Source: Lutraria lutraria
Lineage: Eukaryota; Mollusca; Bivalvia; Venerida; Mactridae
DNA length: 64,000 bases
NCBI GenBank assembly: GCA_964023205.1
Contig: OZ026844.1
Location: 25,642,934-25,706,933, forward strand
Reading direction: 5' to 3'
Shown here: positions 44,201-59,200 of the stretch, piece after piece
How positions within the stretch are numbered: the stretch's first letter is position 1
Layout of the letters: every line of letters starts with the position of its first letter
Program-made: the position numbers and the translations under genes
Notes under the pieces: model-generated
Told to the model about the DNA's origin: nothing
The model's input: the letters and a program-made list of their open reading frames with translations, nothing else
Databases searched by the model: none

Positions 44201-47200
44201 AATCATTCTGGTCATTGAACTAACAATGAGGCTGCACCTAAGGTATCTGTTTCGCCAGACCTTTTTACAAACTTTAAAGATGTCCCAACTATAAATACCT
44301 TATACTTCTTCAGTCCTTGAGTATGTTTATCAATATGTATGTTCGACTGTGACATGAGAATCTTTTTGTGAGTTTTCCTCTCAAAGCTGTATTTGGGAAG
44401 TTTGGCACCTCTGGTTTGTATATCATAATTCCTTCTATCCCCAGTCACCATACCTTTGTGTTTAAATGTAAAAAAATGTATCTAGTAAACAAGTTAGCAG
44501 TGTAGCAGTTTAAATTCAGTAAGTAAACAATTAACATTTTGCATTAATTAATTAATAGTTGAAGCTTCTTTATTTATTTCCCTTTTGCTACACATTAATT
44601 TAAGGTATTTAAAGAGAGAAATTAACATCATGAATATAATTTTACAACAGTTTAAGATATATAATGCAATAATACCAACCAAAACACTGTAGCAGCAGTT
44701 TAATTAACTTACCACCCTCATCATCATCATAATCAATAAATCCTTCATCTCTCTGGTGGTCATGATGTGTCTCTTGATTTCTTTGCCCCTGCTGACCCTT
44801 CTTCTGTACGAAGAGGAAACGTTTTCTTTTCCTGCCCCTTTTCTTAGGCTCTCTGTTTTCCACATCAGCTGTGTGTGGCTTTGAGGACAAAATATTACCT
44901 ATTTTCTTCTTCTTGACATAACTTGGATCTTCAATTAAAGGGAAGGATTTATTATATCAAGTGAAACTGTAAATTCTAGATACACAATAAACACATTTTT
45001 TACAACAAGTGTCCACAAATTACAAATATAACATTGGTAGTATTAACACATATATTATATATAGAAAAAAAATTGGACCAATAGTATCATTTATTTTGGT
45101 AAACCTACCTTATTAAAGCACTAACTTATTTATGATGGACAAAATTTAAAGCATTATGTAAATTTGATACAACTAGAGCTTGTCACAGACATGATGACTA
45201 CCCACACACACTGCTTTGACACAGACATGTTAATGTTATTTTTGCCCTTGTCACAGTAAAGCAACATACACTTTGTTACGTTTCAAGATGGCGTCCGACC
45301 AGTTGTAAAACATGGATCTGCGGATTCAGATGTACACAAAGCTGCAATATTCAGCTTTAATTCGGTACCAAGTATGTCTTATTCTGCCAACTGAAAAGAA
45401 TGGATCCATAACTCCCCTTTATTTCCCCTATATATTCTATTACACCTCGCCCATACCGTTTTCTTTCGCACACTAACTCTTTTTGTGTTTGCAAACGTTT
45501 CCACAAACAGACCGTTCAATTACAAATGAAAGCGACTGTTTCCAATCGTTTTGTTATGTTTTTGTTAAATGAACGCATGACTGGTTCTTATGCACAACAC
45601 ACTGTCTCACGTAGCCGAACAGTCATTCCAAATTGTTTAAAAATCCATCAGTGAATGACAATGTTGCAGCCCTGAAAAGAAATGGGATGGTGCGGGACAT
45701 ATCACATGATTCCAGTATAGCCCCGCCAGTGGGTGGGGGTTAATTATTTCTTTTTGAGTTTTATACACTACTGCAGTAAAAAATTGACAAAAACAATTCT
45801 AACTCACTGGATTTCGTTTTTGTTAGTTGTTGGCAATTTTCTGGACAGTTGTCACTAACACATAATGGACTGAACAAATATGGACAACATTCTAGTTTAA
45901 TACAAATACTTCTACAGAATTCTTCAAGTTGAGACTCAGTGTGGCAAACATCAACCATAACCTTATACTTCTTGCCTTTATACCTGTAAAATTATGTCAA
46001 TTTTAAAATCGCATTTTACATACTAACAATAAACATCCTGAGAATTCATCAGTATCGTGGAAATGACACTAAGCTTATATTGTCAAATATTAGTTTTAGA
46101 AATGTTTGCAGTAACCCTACCCAGAGAATTTTCAGTGGATGGATAATTTAATTTAATTTTATACTGCCCAACATACATGTGAGAAGGCTCTCTTTTATTC
46201 CAACAAAAAAATTACCTAAAAGGCCCAAAAAAAGTTGGGTAGAGCCTAGAGGTCTCTTTGGTGAGTAGGTAGCATTACCGCTAACAAAACATTTTTTAGG
46301 GATGGTACTATCTAATAAGGAGGAATCAGAAGAAAACAAAAAGAGTTGATGGCAATACAAGTAACAAGAGGGCCAAGATGGCCCTATATCGCTCACATGA
46401 CAATCACTGTTCACTCATTAAAACATTGTTTTGAACCAGTGACCTAGTTTTTGACCCCAGATGACCCATGTTAGAACTTGTCCTACATATGAATAAGACA
46501 AACATTCTGACAAAATTTGGTGAAGATCCAATCAAAACCATGAAAACTACAGCATAGACAAGGTTTTCCTAAGATTTAACCTCGTGACCTAGTTTTTGAC
46601 CCCAGATGACCTATGTTCGAATTTGTCTTATATATCATTAAGACAAACATTCTGACAAGGTTTGGTGAAGATACAATCAAAATTTGACATCTACAGTGAT
46701 AATAAGGTTTTCCTACGATTTGACCTTGTGACCTAGTTTTTGACCCTAGGTCACCCATAATTAAACTTATTTTTAATATCATTAAGACGAACAATCTGAC
46801 AAGGTTTGGCCAAGATCCAATAAAAAACATGACATTTAGAGCTTTTACAAGATTTTTACCTAAGATTTGACCTGATGACCCAGTTTTTGACCCCGGCTGA
46901 CCAATGTTCAAGCTTGACCCACATATCATTGAGGCAAACATTCTGACAAGGTTTGGTGAAGATCCAATCAAAACTGTGACATCTACAGTGTTAACAAAGT
47001 TTTCCTAAGATTTGACCTGATGTCCTAGTTATTGACCCCAGATGACCCATATTTGTACTTGGCCATTATATCATTAAAACAAACAATTTGACAAAATTTG
47101 GTGAAGATCCAATTATAACTGTGAAATCTAGTGTTAACATGGTTTTTCATAAGGTTTGACCTAGCGACCTAGTTTTTGACCCAAGATGACCCATGTTCAA

Positions 47201-50200
47201 ACTCGTCCAAGATATTATGAAGACAAAACATTCTGACAAGGTTTCATGATGATCCAATCAAAACAGTGACTTCTAGAGTGTTCACAAGGTTTTCCAGCAA
47301 CTTGCCCTAGTGACCTAGTTTTACTACAGAAATGACCCATTATCAAACTTGACCTACATATTATTGAAATAAACATTCTGACAAAGATTCATGAAGATCC
47401 AATCAAAACAGTGATTTCTAAAGTGTACAAGGTTTTCTCTTATTTGACCTAGTTTTTGACCCCAAATGGCCCAATATCGCTCATCCGAGATTTTGTCGAT
47501 ATTAACGTTCTGACCCAATTTGCTAAAATTGGGCTAAAAATGTGGCCCCTAGTGTGTTCACAACATAAAGTTTGACGTCGGACGGAGACTGATCCTAAAA
47601 GCTCACCCTGTCACTTTGTGACATGTGAGCTAAAAAGTCGGCCAATATGGAAAAACTTGGCAATACAGGATTCCATGCATTCCCACTGGTTTAAAAAAAC
47701 TTGGCACTATATGGAATTATGAAATGCGGGTATTTCATTGGTTGTTGAAACTCGCCACAATACAAATGAAGACATAAGAAAAGAAATTTAGGGCTGCCAT
47801 TTTTTATTAAACATACCAAAATGAGAAACAATTCAATTATTATAGCAAACCTCGACAAATAACTCACCCAATATAAATTTCCTTAATTAATATCAACATT
47901 ATAATATTGTTACCATACAAAGTAACTAGTTGCATTGACATTGAAAGAAATCAGATGCAGCTTAAGTTCAATAAATGCATATCCACCTAGTGGCATGTTA
48001 GACCACAGATTTTTTAATCTAAATGAGGTAAATGTGTAAAAGTAGAAGCAAAGTGTCAAATATATTAAATAATTGCCCTATATATTCTTTACAGGAAAAA
48101 TAACAAAGTAACATAACTAAAAATATGTGATAACAACCAAAATCAATATGATAAGCAGTGTTGGTGCTGGACGAAACAGTAAAATAAAGTTAACCAAAAA
48201 ATAGCCATTGATGCTAGATGATAAATAACCCATTAAAAATTTTATACATGCAGTAAATAACAAGGTAATTTCGAGATAAGGCATAACGGGTGGATTGGTA
48301 AATGGTCCAATGCAACTGTATAAGTATCAAAGCATTCTTGTAAGCAATGTTGGCGCTAGACGAAACCCTAAAATCTAGTTAACCAAAAATTAGCCATTTT
48401 AACATTATAATCCTTACCCTATCAAGGTCAGATAGAGGTTAAGTGATATTGGTGGTTTGGGAAAAGTCCAAGGCAAAAACCGTGCAAGTATCTAAGTGTT
48501 ATAGTATGCTGTGTGGCAGCTAGACAAGGTATCAAATTGATAGATAAAACGGTAAAGTCAAGTTAACCTTGTACAGAGAAGTTAATCACCATAATATTAT
48601 ACCCCTATATCAGTAGATGCCAGGGACATAATAAAAACATACCAAGCCTGTCTTTGGGGCATAATAAAAATATACCAAGCCTGTCTTTATATTAAAAGAT
48701 TTAACATTTTTAATATTTTCCTTTCAAAGTCATAAAAACCTTAACATTCAAAATTGGATCCCATAGCACATTAGGATGATTAAAAACTGTACAATAATTC
48801 AGCTTTCCAGAGCCATTACTCGCTCAGCGCGCTGAATGTTGATGCAATCTAAAGCACTTGGTTTTACTACATCCTCATGCAATTGTTAAACTAGTTCCAA
48901 TTTATTGTTGCAGTGCAAGTCTATGCAAGTTCAGTTTCCATGAGTACTTTTAAGTACACCAACAGCACCACAATTATTTCATTCTGATTCAGAGCTCAGT
49001 GATAAAGGCAATTCAATTAACCCATCATTTCATGGTAAAATTTCTGAGAGTCATGAAAAGGGTCAGGGAGTTCCCAATCTTAAGGACAGAAAGCCTAATT
49101 TATACTTGAATTTACATTGTTAAAGAAAACAAACACACTTACTTAGCTTTCAAAATGTGAGACTTCATGTGAGGATTTGGAGGGACATCTTGTTGGATTT
49201 CCTTCATTGCACGACACGGTACATAAGCTATACTTACTAATAAATGTAGCACCTACAATATAAGAATTTCATACATATACTTAAGAATCACCTACAAAAC
49301 AAGAATGTCACACACAGCAATTTAACTCAATATCACTGACATGTTAAACCATTGTAGTTGCTCCATGTCCATTTCTGTCACGTTCATGTACACAGATTTC
49401 TGGAACATTAATGCTTTGATATAAGGCTGGAAATAAAGATCTGGTTGTCTAATGTGTAAAAACATGTTGCCCACATTGACTTATTATTCATGAAATTCAA
49501 TGCAAGATTATTTTCTAAGATGTTTTGTGTGACATCAAAGTAGACATTTAAAATCAAGATAATTTTTTTTATATAGATCTGACAGAATACTCAGGCTAAT
49601 TGACAACGTAAGGATAGACCGTCAAATAACCCATATCTTGGGTGTTCAAGGACTGTCAATGCTTAAAAATCAATTCCTTAGTAATAACATGTCAGTCAGT
49701 TAGAACTTGTTAGGTATACTTTATGAAAACATTTGGTAGCCAATTGATGGTGTGAAATTCCTTTTCTGTGTGTTATTATTAACTCCCTGAGAAATTATTT
49801 ATTAGCCCTGTCTTTGATTTTGAATATAATGCACTGTTTTTATACCTGTATATAGCACTGAATGCACTCATCATGTAAAACTTTGATACACAAGAATGCT
49901 AAACTGACAGTAAATAATTAACATTATTTACAAAATCAATCATCATTAAAAAGTTAATCACCACTAACATTACCAATGATTAACAGTCCGGAGAAAACTA
50001 ACACTACTAAGTGCCTCGTTTGATTCCCTTTATTTAACATCAACATTGTAAAAAGTGTCAGCAAATGTACAATTAAATAATTTTATCATTCAATCAACCA
50101 ATGAGAAATCACTAAATGATCTAGTAGTATGCTTTATTCAGAATAAACTTGACAACAAATATACTGTGTCAAAAATAATATTCTAACTAACTATTGCAGT

Positions 50201-53200
50201 AGTTACATAGATAACTAAAACAGAACAAAATAGCATATCTTTAAATCTGAATCTGTGATAAAGAATTGATGCACTGATTTGAATATTACCGGTATATCAT
50301 TTCCTCAATAAACCGAAAGCATAAACTGTGAGCCTGATTAAAAATCATTCACATATGTAACTTTATAACCCATTTATCTAACTTTACCATTAATCATCTC
50401 AAAACAAATTGCATAACATTTTATAAAGAACAACAAAAGCGCTGCAAGCAGTGCCAACGCTCATCTATCCACCTATTTATTTTCATGTTCCTACCGGTAC
50501 CTCTTATATATCTTAGTTATGATCTACATTTTTTTCACAGACGCAGACAACAGAGTGATTACAATAGTTTGACTTTTTCTATGAAACAGCCGAGCTAAAA
50601 ATGATATTCTGGTTACAGTTGATCCTAATACAAGTGCATTAAAACAAAATTTATAATACAGTGTACTTAAACAGATGACGAGAAAATCATTAAAAATATT
50701 TGATTTTGTCAATGGAAGAATCTATCAAACTGAAATTAGATTTAATGAAATAGTAGCGAGCAATTATGAAATTTTTGACAATGTACTGGACAACAAAATA
50801 CCAACTACAACATAGATCATACAATAAACATACAGATATCTAAATTAACAACAGCAATAAGGTGATAGAAAGCTCAAGGTTTAAAAATAATTCATCAAAG
50901 TGTTTGTGCTGTATAAGTAAGTGAGAAAGGGGGACATCATTATGAAATCTGACACCCTGTCCTATGCAGAACACTTGCACTAAGTTTTAAGCATAGCATT
51001 TGTAAAGATATCAAATGTAAATTCTAAGTCAAAACTTAGTTTTAGGAGTAAACATTTGATAAAATACAACTCAGAGGTAAGGAATGTGGCCCAGAGGTCA
51101 ATTCTCTATTCCATTAAATTATGCAAATAGAAACCTATGATTTCATCCAACTACCAACTATGCAAACTTTATTTAATGCACAAGATATTTCTCAGAACCC
51201 AAAATAATATTGACAATCAAAGCACATAAACGAGCACACAAAGACAATAAACACAATAAATAAAACATACACAATACACCAGGTTTCTGTTTAAAAACTA
51301 GTGTAACCTGTTTATTACAACATATTTTTTTTTTATTATACATGTATAAGTCTTGAACATTTTGTACATGATCTAAATTTTGTAAATATATTTTAAGTAA
51401 AATGTATAAGTGCAAGCATATAGGTATATAACACACAAAACGAATTATGCATTCAATTGGTTTAAAAATTAACTTTAACCCTTTCACTGCCATGGTCGCA
51501 TAAATGCGACGTCAGAACAGACTGCCATGGTCGCAAAAATGCGATTTGCGCTAGTGGTATGATACCGCTTCATGTAAGTTAATATTACGACATTTAATAT
51601 AAAACGACACCGTTTAGGGGAATACCCGAAAGGTCAAAACGAGGCTCATTAACAATTTCTGTGTTAAAAGAGAACTTTAACGGTACTTTTCAACAAAAAA
51701 TAAACATAGAACTTTTGTGAAGAATTTCTTCGAAGGGACAATGGCGTCTTCTAGTAGGAGGGCAACTTACTTACATTCAGAGGTGATTCAGATGCTGTTA
51801 AATAAGGGTGCCAGTGAATATTTTGACCACCAAAATGCTTGATGTGACTTGGGTGATGAAAATGATGGGGATTCCGTGTTTTAACAGATAATAATACCAC
51901 AACGGGCGCTTGGGTGTTCTAGTTCAGGTTAGTCTCGATTGTATTACAACAACTTTTACATATTTTTCTCGTTGTTTATGATTTATCTTGTAGTTTATTG
52001 TTCATTACACGGTATATGATCGAGTGTTATTGAATAGTTTTATTAGAGGGCTTATGTTTTGCCTTTATGGCACGAAAAATGACCAACTGTCAAAACCCAA
52101 GTGTGCATAATTCGGATAATTATTCTTTCGGACAAAATGGAACTTGGGGTCAGAATCTGTGTTTATTTGCTACACATGTCTTTTATGCTGTCTAAAAGGT
52201 ATATATTTGGGTTAAGATTTAGTCATGTTTGAAACTAATCATATTCAGTTAATAATATATTCTATTTATTTGTATATTTCAGAATCTGAATGGTCAGATG
52301 ACGAGGAGTCGGGTTTAGAAATTAGAATAATCGACTGCAGTGATTACTGTGTAATCTGCCGATGTGTCTAGAGTCCTGTCACTAAATTTAACACACTGTG
52401 AAGGACTTAAGAGCTGCAGCAACTAGAAACATTTAAACTTACTCACTGTGATGCAAGTTATGTGTATACTGCACTAATACAATAAATGAATATTACTACC
52501 CGCCATAGGTAGAACTTTGTGACACTATCTAAAGTTCAATAGAGTTGAAATAAAACTCTCTGTAACTGTCTGTAACTGTCTTCATTTACATTATTAATAA
52601 GAATACATATTTAGTATATCAGAGAGCTATTTAAATGTAAAAAAGTTGTGAAAAATATTTGAAAATACCTGATTTTATGAATTTAATAAATTCTTATTAT
52701 ATTTTTTATTTATTTTTATTAAAATAATAAAGTTTTGTGTAAAATAAATTCATTTTCTGTATTTGTTGTTATTCATCTAAATGTATTTCAAATTTCAAGC
52801 ACATAGCACAAAAAATAAAAAAGATATACACAATTATATATAGGCCCCTGATTTACAGGAATTCCTGGAAATTAATTTGGCACTGGGAGTTACGTTTTAT
52901 ACAAAATCTGGCAGTGAAAGGGTTAAATATTCATCATGATAATATGATTAAAATGTTGTATAAAATAGGAAAGTGAAAGACATTAATTTAATATTGTAAT
53001 AACAAGAGGGTCATGATGACACTTTACTAGCTCACATGAGTAAAGACTAGAACTTCTTTCATATCAATACAACTTTCTTTCATATCAATGTTTAACTAGG
53101 AGAGCCTAACACTGACAACTTGATAAACAAGAGGGCCACGATGGCCCTTTATCGCTCACCTGAGAACAAAGGCCAATAATTAATGACCAGGTAATATAGT

Positions 53201-56200
53201 TACCATCTCGTAAAACTCATTTTTACGTAGATTTTGAGATCAAAACCAACAATGAAGGTATAATACTGTTAAACAAGCTAAAACGTAGCAAACTTTCTAA
53301 TCCAAGGGCCCATAACTCTTGAAGTTGTGGTCCGATTCCACCCATAACTAAACTTGTCCAAAACCGTAAGGTCATACACATTCATTGTAAATATGATTAG
53401 GATCGGTGAATAAATGAAGGCGCTAGAGTGTAAACAAGCTAAAATATAGCAAATTTTCAAAGTCAAGGGCCCATAACTTTTGTAGTTCAGGTCCGATTCC
53501 GCCTATAATCGAACGTGTCCAAGATCTTTGGTTATACACATTTACTGAAAATATGATTAGGATTGGTGAATAAATGAAGGCGCTAGAGTGTAAACAAGCT
53601 AAATATAGCCAATTTTGTAATTCAAGGGCCCATAACTCTAGAAGTTATTGTCCGATTTTGCCCATAATCGAACTTAGCCAAGACATTGTGGCCATATACA
53701 TTGTGAGCAAGTTTAATCACGATTCGTTAAGAGCTGCGGTTGCTAGAGTGTAAACAAACTAATTGTGGACGTAAGATGGACGCCGGATGCCGGATATTCA
53801 ACGATCCTAAAAGCTCACCTGATGAATCAGGTGAGCTAAAAATGTTGTCTCCACCAAGTGACCTATTATTTTACCCAAGATGACATATGTTTGGACTCCC
53901 CCAAGATGACAATAAGACAAACATATTGACAAAGTTTGATTAAGATCAAATCCAAATGGGACCTCTTGAGTGTTCACAATGTTTTCATTTGAATTGACCT
54001 GCTGACCGAATTTTTTACCTCACAAGACCTATGTTCAAACTTTTCCAAAATATCATTGAGACTGCATTCTGAGAAAGTCTGATGAATATCAAATCAAAAC
54101 TGTGACCTCTAGAGTGGTAGCAACCCCCTAGTGTGGACGATAGACGATGCATCCGGACAATGAATGATCCTAATAGTTCACCTTTGAACACTATGTGCTC
54201 AGGTGAGCTTTTAAGCAGTACCTAAAAATATGTTCAAAAAATCTAACTGCAAAAAATTCAAAGGTATCACAGATTTGGCAGTTCAAACAGAGAAAATGTA
54301 TTGTTATTGAAACTGCAAGAAAATGTTTGTTAATAAGTTAAACATATCTCATAGAATGATGAGAAAGAAGATTTTTCGAAAAATTTAATTTTCATACAAT
54401 AAATAAAGCCCCATGGCCTTTCAGGATTTTTTCTCGACAAAACTTTTGAACACAGACAACCTATCCTTTGGTGGACGATGGCCTCGGCTTTCTAGAATAT
54501 TTCTAATTTTTGATAATTCTGACACTACATTGGCCAGTACTTCACCCTGGCATTGTATGGCCCTATTATTTCGATCTAAAGCTTCGAGTAGGGCTTTGTT
54601 AGTTTTAATGATAGTTTGAGCTATATCAGGCACAGTTTCCTCACGGCGTCTTTTTGCTTGAGGCTCTAAAGCTTCATCATTTGATGCTTTAGGTGAAGAA
54701 TCATTAACAGTTGCTTGGTAGTTTTCAGTTTCCATGAAAGAGAATGTAGAACTTTCACTTGTTTTCAGTAATAAGTTAATTGGTTGTTTGTTAAGATGAC
54801 TGTTCACATCAGAAAGTTTCCTGGCTATGAGTGGCTGTTCAGATAATAATGGACCTTCAGTTGAAGTTTTACGGCAAGGAGGCTTCACAACTTGGTTAAC
54901 AGTTGACGTGAGATCGCTTGTAGATATTGTCGGGAACCCCTGATCAAATATTAAGGTAACAAGCACTGCACTTTCTGTTAAAATACAGTCACATGATGTT
55001 GACTGTAACAGCTGGACGTCTATTTACCAGTCATTCATTCACTTAAGTACAATTTTGCCACATAGTTCATTGGACATGTATTAATGTTAGAAGACTTATT
55101 TGTAAGAAGTATCAGTCAATCATAATGCAATGTAAAACAATCAATATTTAAAAACATGAGAACATAATGTCAACATGATTGTAAGAACATATAATGTTGC
55201 TACCAATAGTTTGATTTTTTCAATGACACTCTTTTTTAACTTTTTTTAAATTTGACACAACATGACTACTACCAAAATACCAAACCAAAATCATGTAACA
55301 GAATTAATACTGGAACAGACATAACACTGAAATAACAGGATGAAAAAATAGGTTTTCCTTTCAATTTTTATAGATCATTATTTCAAGAAGAATTGAAATG
55401 GAACAGGCTCAATATCATACAAACAGATCAATATTTAATCTAACCTAAGAAGACTACTACATTATTAGCAGATATACTATACTGACAATAAAGCTGTATC
55501 TCAACAAAGCTCAGATACAAACTACAATAATTCACCATGAACATTTCACTATGTGAATATAAACATTGGGAACTATCATAACTTACACCAAGTTTTAATT
55601 AAATAAATGCCATTACCCCAAAGACCCATGCAGAATTCATAAAAAAGATAACTATACATGAACTGACCTCTTTTAGAACTAAATCCATTGGACCAGGACC
55701 AACATGTTTCGGTAGGTCCGATATTCTTCCTTTACTCAAATATGGACCAGAAAAACATCTGTGATTGAAATATATCTTTGGACACCAAGCACCTAGAACA
55801 TGCAAAGTTTGGGTAATGATACATTATTCCATAAAATAACTTTTACTTATGTTCTTGCAAAAGAAAACACACATACGAAGTTATTAATAAATTAATACAT
55901 TTCAAACAACTCCAGTAACTGAAATATCATTCCCATACCTCTTAGAGCGTGTCACAGACGTGAAGAATACCTCCACACGCTGCTTCGACACACACCTCAA
56001 TGTTATTTTTGCAAAGTAAAGGGACATTTTTATGCCACTAGCCAGAAACAATAAAGAAATTGTATTCCTTTCGATAAACAATTGTGTTGCAGCCTAGACT
56101 AAGCAAACCCAATATTTGGCCTTCAAGTGTAACCTTGATAATGGAGGTACGTGCCTGGTTCTTATGCATGACACACTGTGTTATGTGGGTGAAAAATCAT

Positions 56201-59200
56201 ACCAAACTGTTTTGAAATCCATCAGTGAACAACAATTTAACAGCCCTAAAAAGAAATGGGACGGGAAGCGACAGGACATTTTACATGATTCCAATATAGC
56301 CCCCACCACTGATAGTTATATCGAACAAATCTGCCAAGACCCCTGAACTTCGACATAATGAGTTTAGACTGTACTATCATAATGTCTAATTAAATGACTA
56401 TTAAATAAAAACAGTATAAATACTTACCCTTTCCTCGACTAGAAATGACCGAACGATACACAGCTTCTGTTTTACACCTAAAACATAAATTGATCTATAA
56501 TAGAACAAAATTATTAATATAGTTAAATACAAAAGTCCAGTCCAGTTGGGGTTTCCGTGATTATTTTTAAAACCAATTAAGCTATGTCTCTGTAATTTAG
56601 CTAACTTCATATTGTCTTTCATTAAAACTGGCTTAGCAAGTTGTACAAGTACATTTCTAAGTGTCTCATTTCCAATAGTACCATTTTTATAAATATACGA
56701 TTATAAACAAAAAAGATATTACATTTTTTTGTAGACCGGACAAGACTTTTGTCCATAAGTGTATTATAAATTTGCAAAAAATCCTTGTGTTTTGTATTTT
56801 TTCAATTACAATGTTTCAATATCCTTTTCATATTTAACACATTTTCATATGAGTGATCTTGTTTAAAATGATCGGTTTGTTTTTCATTCATTATTAGTAC
56901 AGTAAAACCCTGATTATCCGAACTCGGATTACCCGAAAACCTGGTCTCATTCGAAATGAAATTTCAGTCCCGAATTTCCCTCTATATAATTCAATGTAAA
57001 TAAACCTTGATTACCCGAATCGTCCAATCCGAATACCATGGCTTATCCGAAGTGATAAACATGTCCCTACAATCATCCGAACGCGTATTTTCACACCTGT
57101 TATCCGAAGTCAACAATTAACTCTGATCGATCAGACAAGTTCATTGTAGGATTTCTTTAGCGTGTCAATAAAATATGAATTATAACACATTAATTGTGTT
57201 GTTATTATATATAGATACGTGTACGCCGTATATATGGGAGTGATCTCCCTTTATTTTCATCAATTGTCTAGATTTCCCTTACCCTGGATTATCCAAACCC
57301 CAGATTATCCGAAGTAATTTTTCAGTCCTGACGACTTCGGATAATCGGGGTTTTACTGTATTTAATATTCAGCCTAATGAATTATAATAAAGGATAGACC
57401 TGATGTGCTCTGTCAAAAGTATTTAATGTACAAAGTAAACAAGATATGTTTTTTAAAAACACAATGACCCCATGACCTTGACCTACAGACCTGAAAATGC
57501 ATAGCTCCTGTAAAAGTTGTCATGTGCAACCAACATATGAAGTTTGATGATTACAGGTGGAAACATTTTGATTTAATAGGCAAGGTTAAGTAGGTTACAA
57601 ACAAACAGACAGACAAGCCAAAAACGATATGATCTATCTATATGTGGGCATAAAAATCCATCCATTCTGAGAGCAAATACTTACTCAGGGCCAGGCTTCT
57701 GTTTTGATTTAGTTTTCATAGGAGGTTTGAGCTGATAGTTGTTGCTTTCACACCATCCTACTGGGAATATATTATGTGAATCAATATCTTCAATATGACT
57801 AGGAATATCTCTGACATGATCTAGATGTATCCACAGTAAAGGTCCTACAATCTTGGTGATTGTAGCCGCACATATCTGGTTTGGATTACTTGGGTTTACC
57901 GCTTCCAGTTTCATTCCACGTTCAAAATCATGATCATCTGTTCCCTGAGACAAAAGAAAATAAACATGAAATATCATTTGTATTAGTTCAACTGTTTGAG
58001 TTAGATAAGCGGACTTTCTTCATAACAAAAGGGCCATGATGGCCCTATATCGCTCACCAGATAAAAAGACTCTTAGAGAAAATTATTGTGAGCCTTTGTA
58101 AAATTAAGTGACCCGGGGGTGGGGCGATTTTTACCCCAGGGCCATAATATGAACAGACAATGCTACATACCAAATATCTTAGCTCTAGGTCTTTTGGTTT
58201 TGGATAAGATTTTTAAAATTTCCTAAACAGATTAGAGTAAACCTGAGGGTGGGCCAATTTTGACCCCAGGGCAATAATTTGAACAAACTTGGTAGAGGTC
58301 CACTAGATAATGCTACACACCAAATATCTAAGCTCTAGGTCCTTTGGTTTTGGACAAGATGATTTTTAAAATTTTCCTATATAAGTCTATGTAAAATCAA
58401 GTGACCCCTGGGACCGGGCCAATTTTGACCCTAGGACAATAATTTGAACAAACTTGGTAGAGGTCCACTAGACAATGCTACTCACCAATATCGAAGCTCT
58501 AGGCCCTGTGGATTTGGACAAGAAGATTTTTAAAGTTTTTCCTATTGGTTGCCATGGAAACCAGAGTTTTTAATGAAATTAAATTTTTAATTAAACTTTG
58601 GTAGAGCTTCATGCAAGGAACATCCATGTAAAGTTTCATTGAAATTGGCCCACTGGTTAAGAAGGAGATGTTGTTTAATAAAGCAATTGTTGACGCATTC
58701 ACACACGCATGCACACACGGACGACGGACATCACGCGATCACAATAGCTCACCATGAGCACTTTGTGCTCTGGTGAGCTAAAAATGTATGCGAATGAATA
58801 GTATCCTTTACAATATCATTTTTTATCTATTTGGGTTTAAAGCCATTTTTCAACAATTTTCCAGTTACATACAGAGGCTGATTCTCCTAACCAGTTTTCC
58901 TGGACTGTATTCTGACCAGTACTAACTTACTTTTCTACAAGGAAACATCAACTTCTCCACATGTGGAGGCACTTTGACATAGTTGTCAAATTTTCATGTG
59001 CCGAGAATCACCGGGTTTCTAATCCTGCGAACTAACCACCATGGCCATTAAAAAATCAAGTCATTGAAATGTTTGAAATGAACTGTCAGAATGCAAAATC
59101 CAAACAATACACATAAATATAAAAATCATCTTATAAATTATAGTTTTAAAACTGGCAAGAATGACCTGACTTAATAACATAGAATGTATGTATGACATAA

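Noticed and set aside
46576..46971. 131-codon minus-strand open frame
   Set aside because: It lies wholly inside family C copy 6, and its peptide repeats ([13 protein letters not shown]) follow the repeat units.
56116..56346. 76-codon plus-strand open frame
   Set aside because: Falls inside family F, whose other copy (45176) does not keep the frame.
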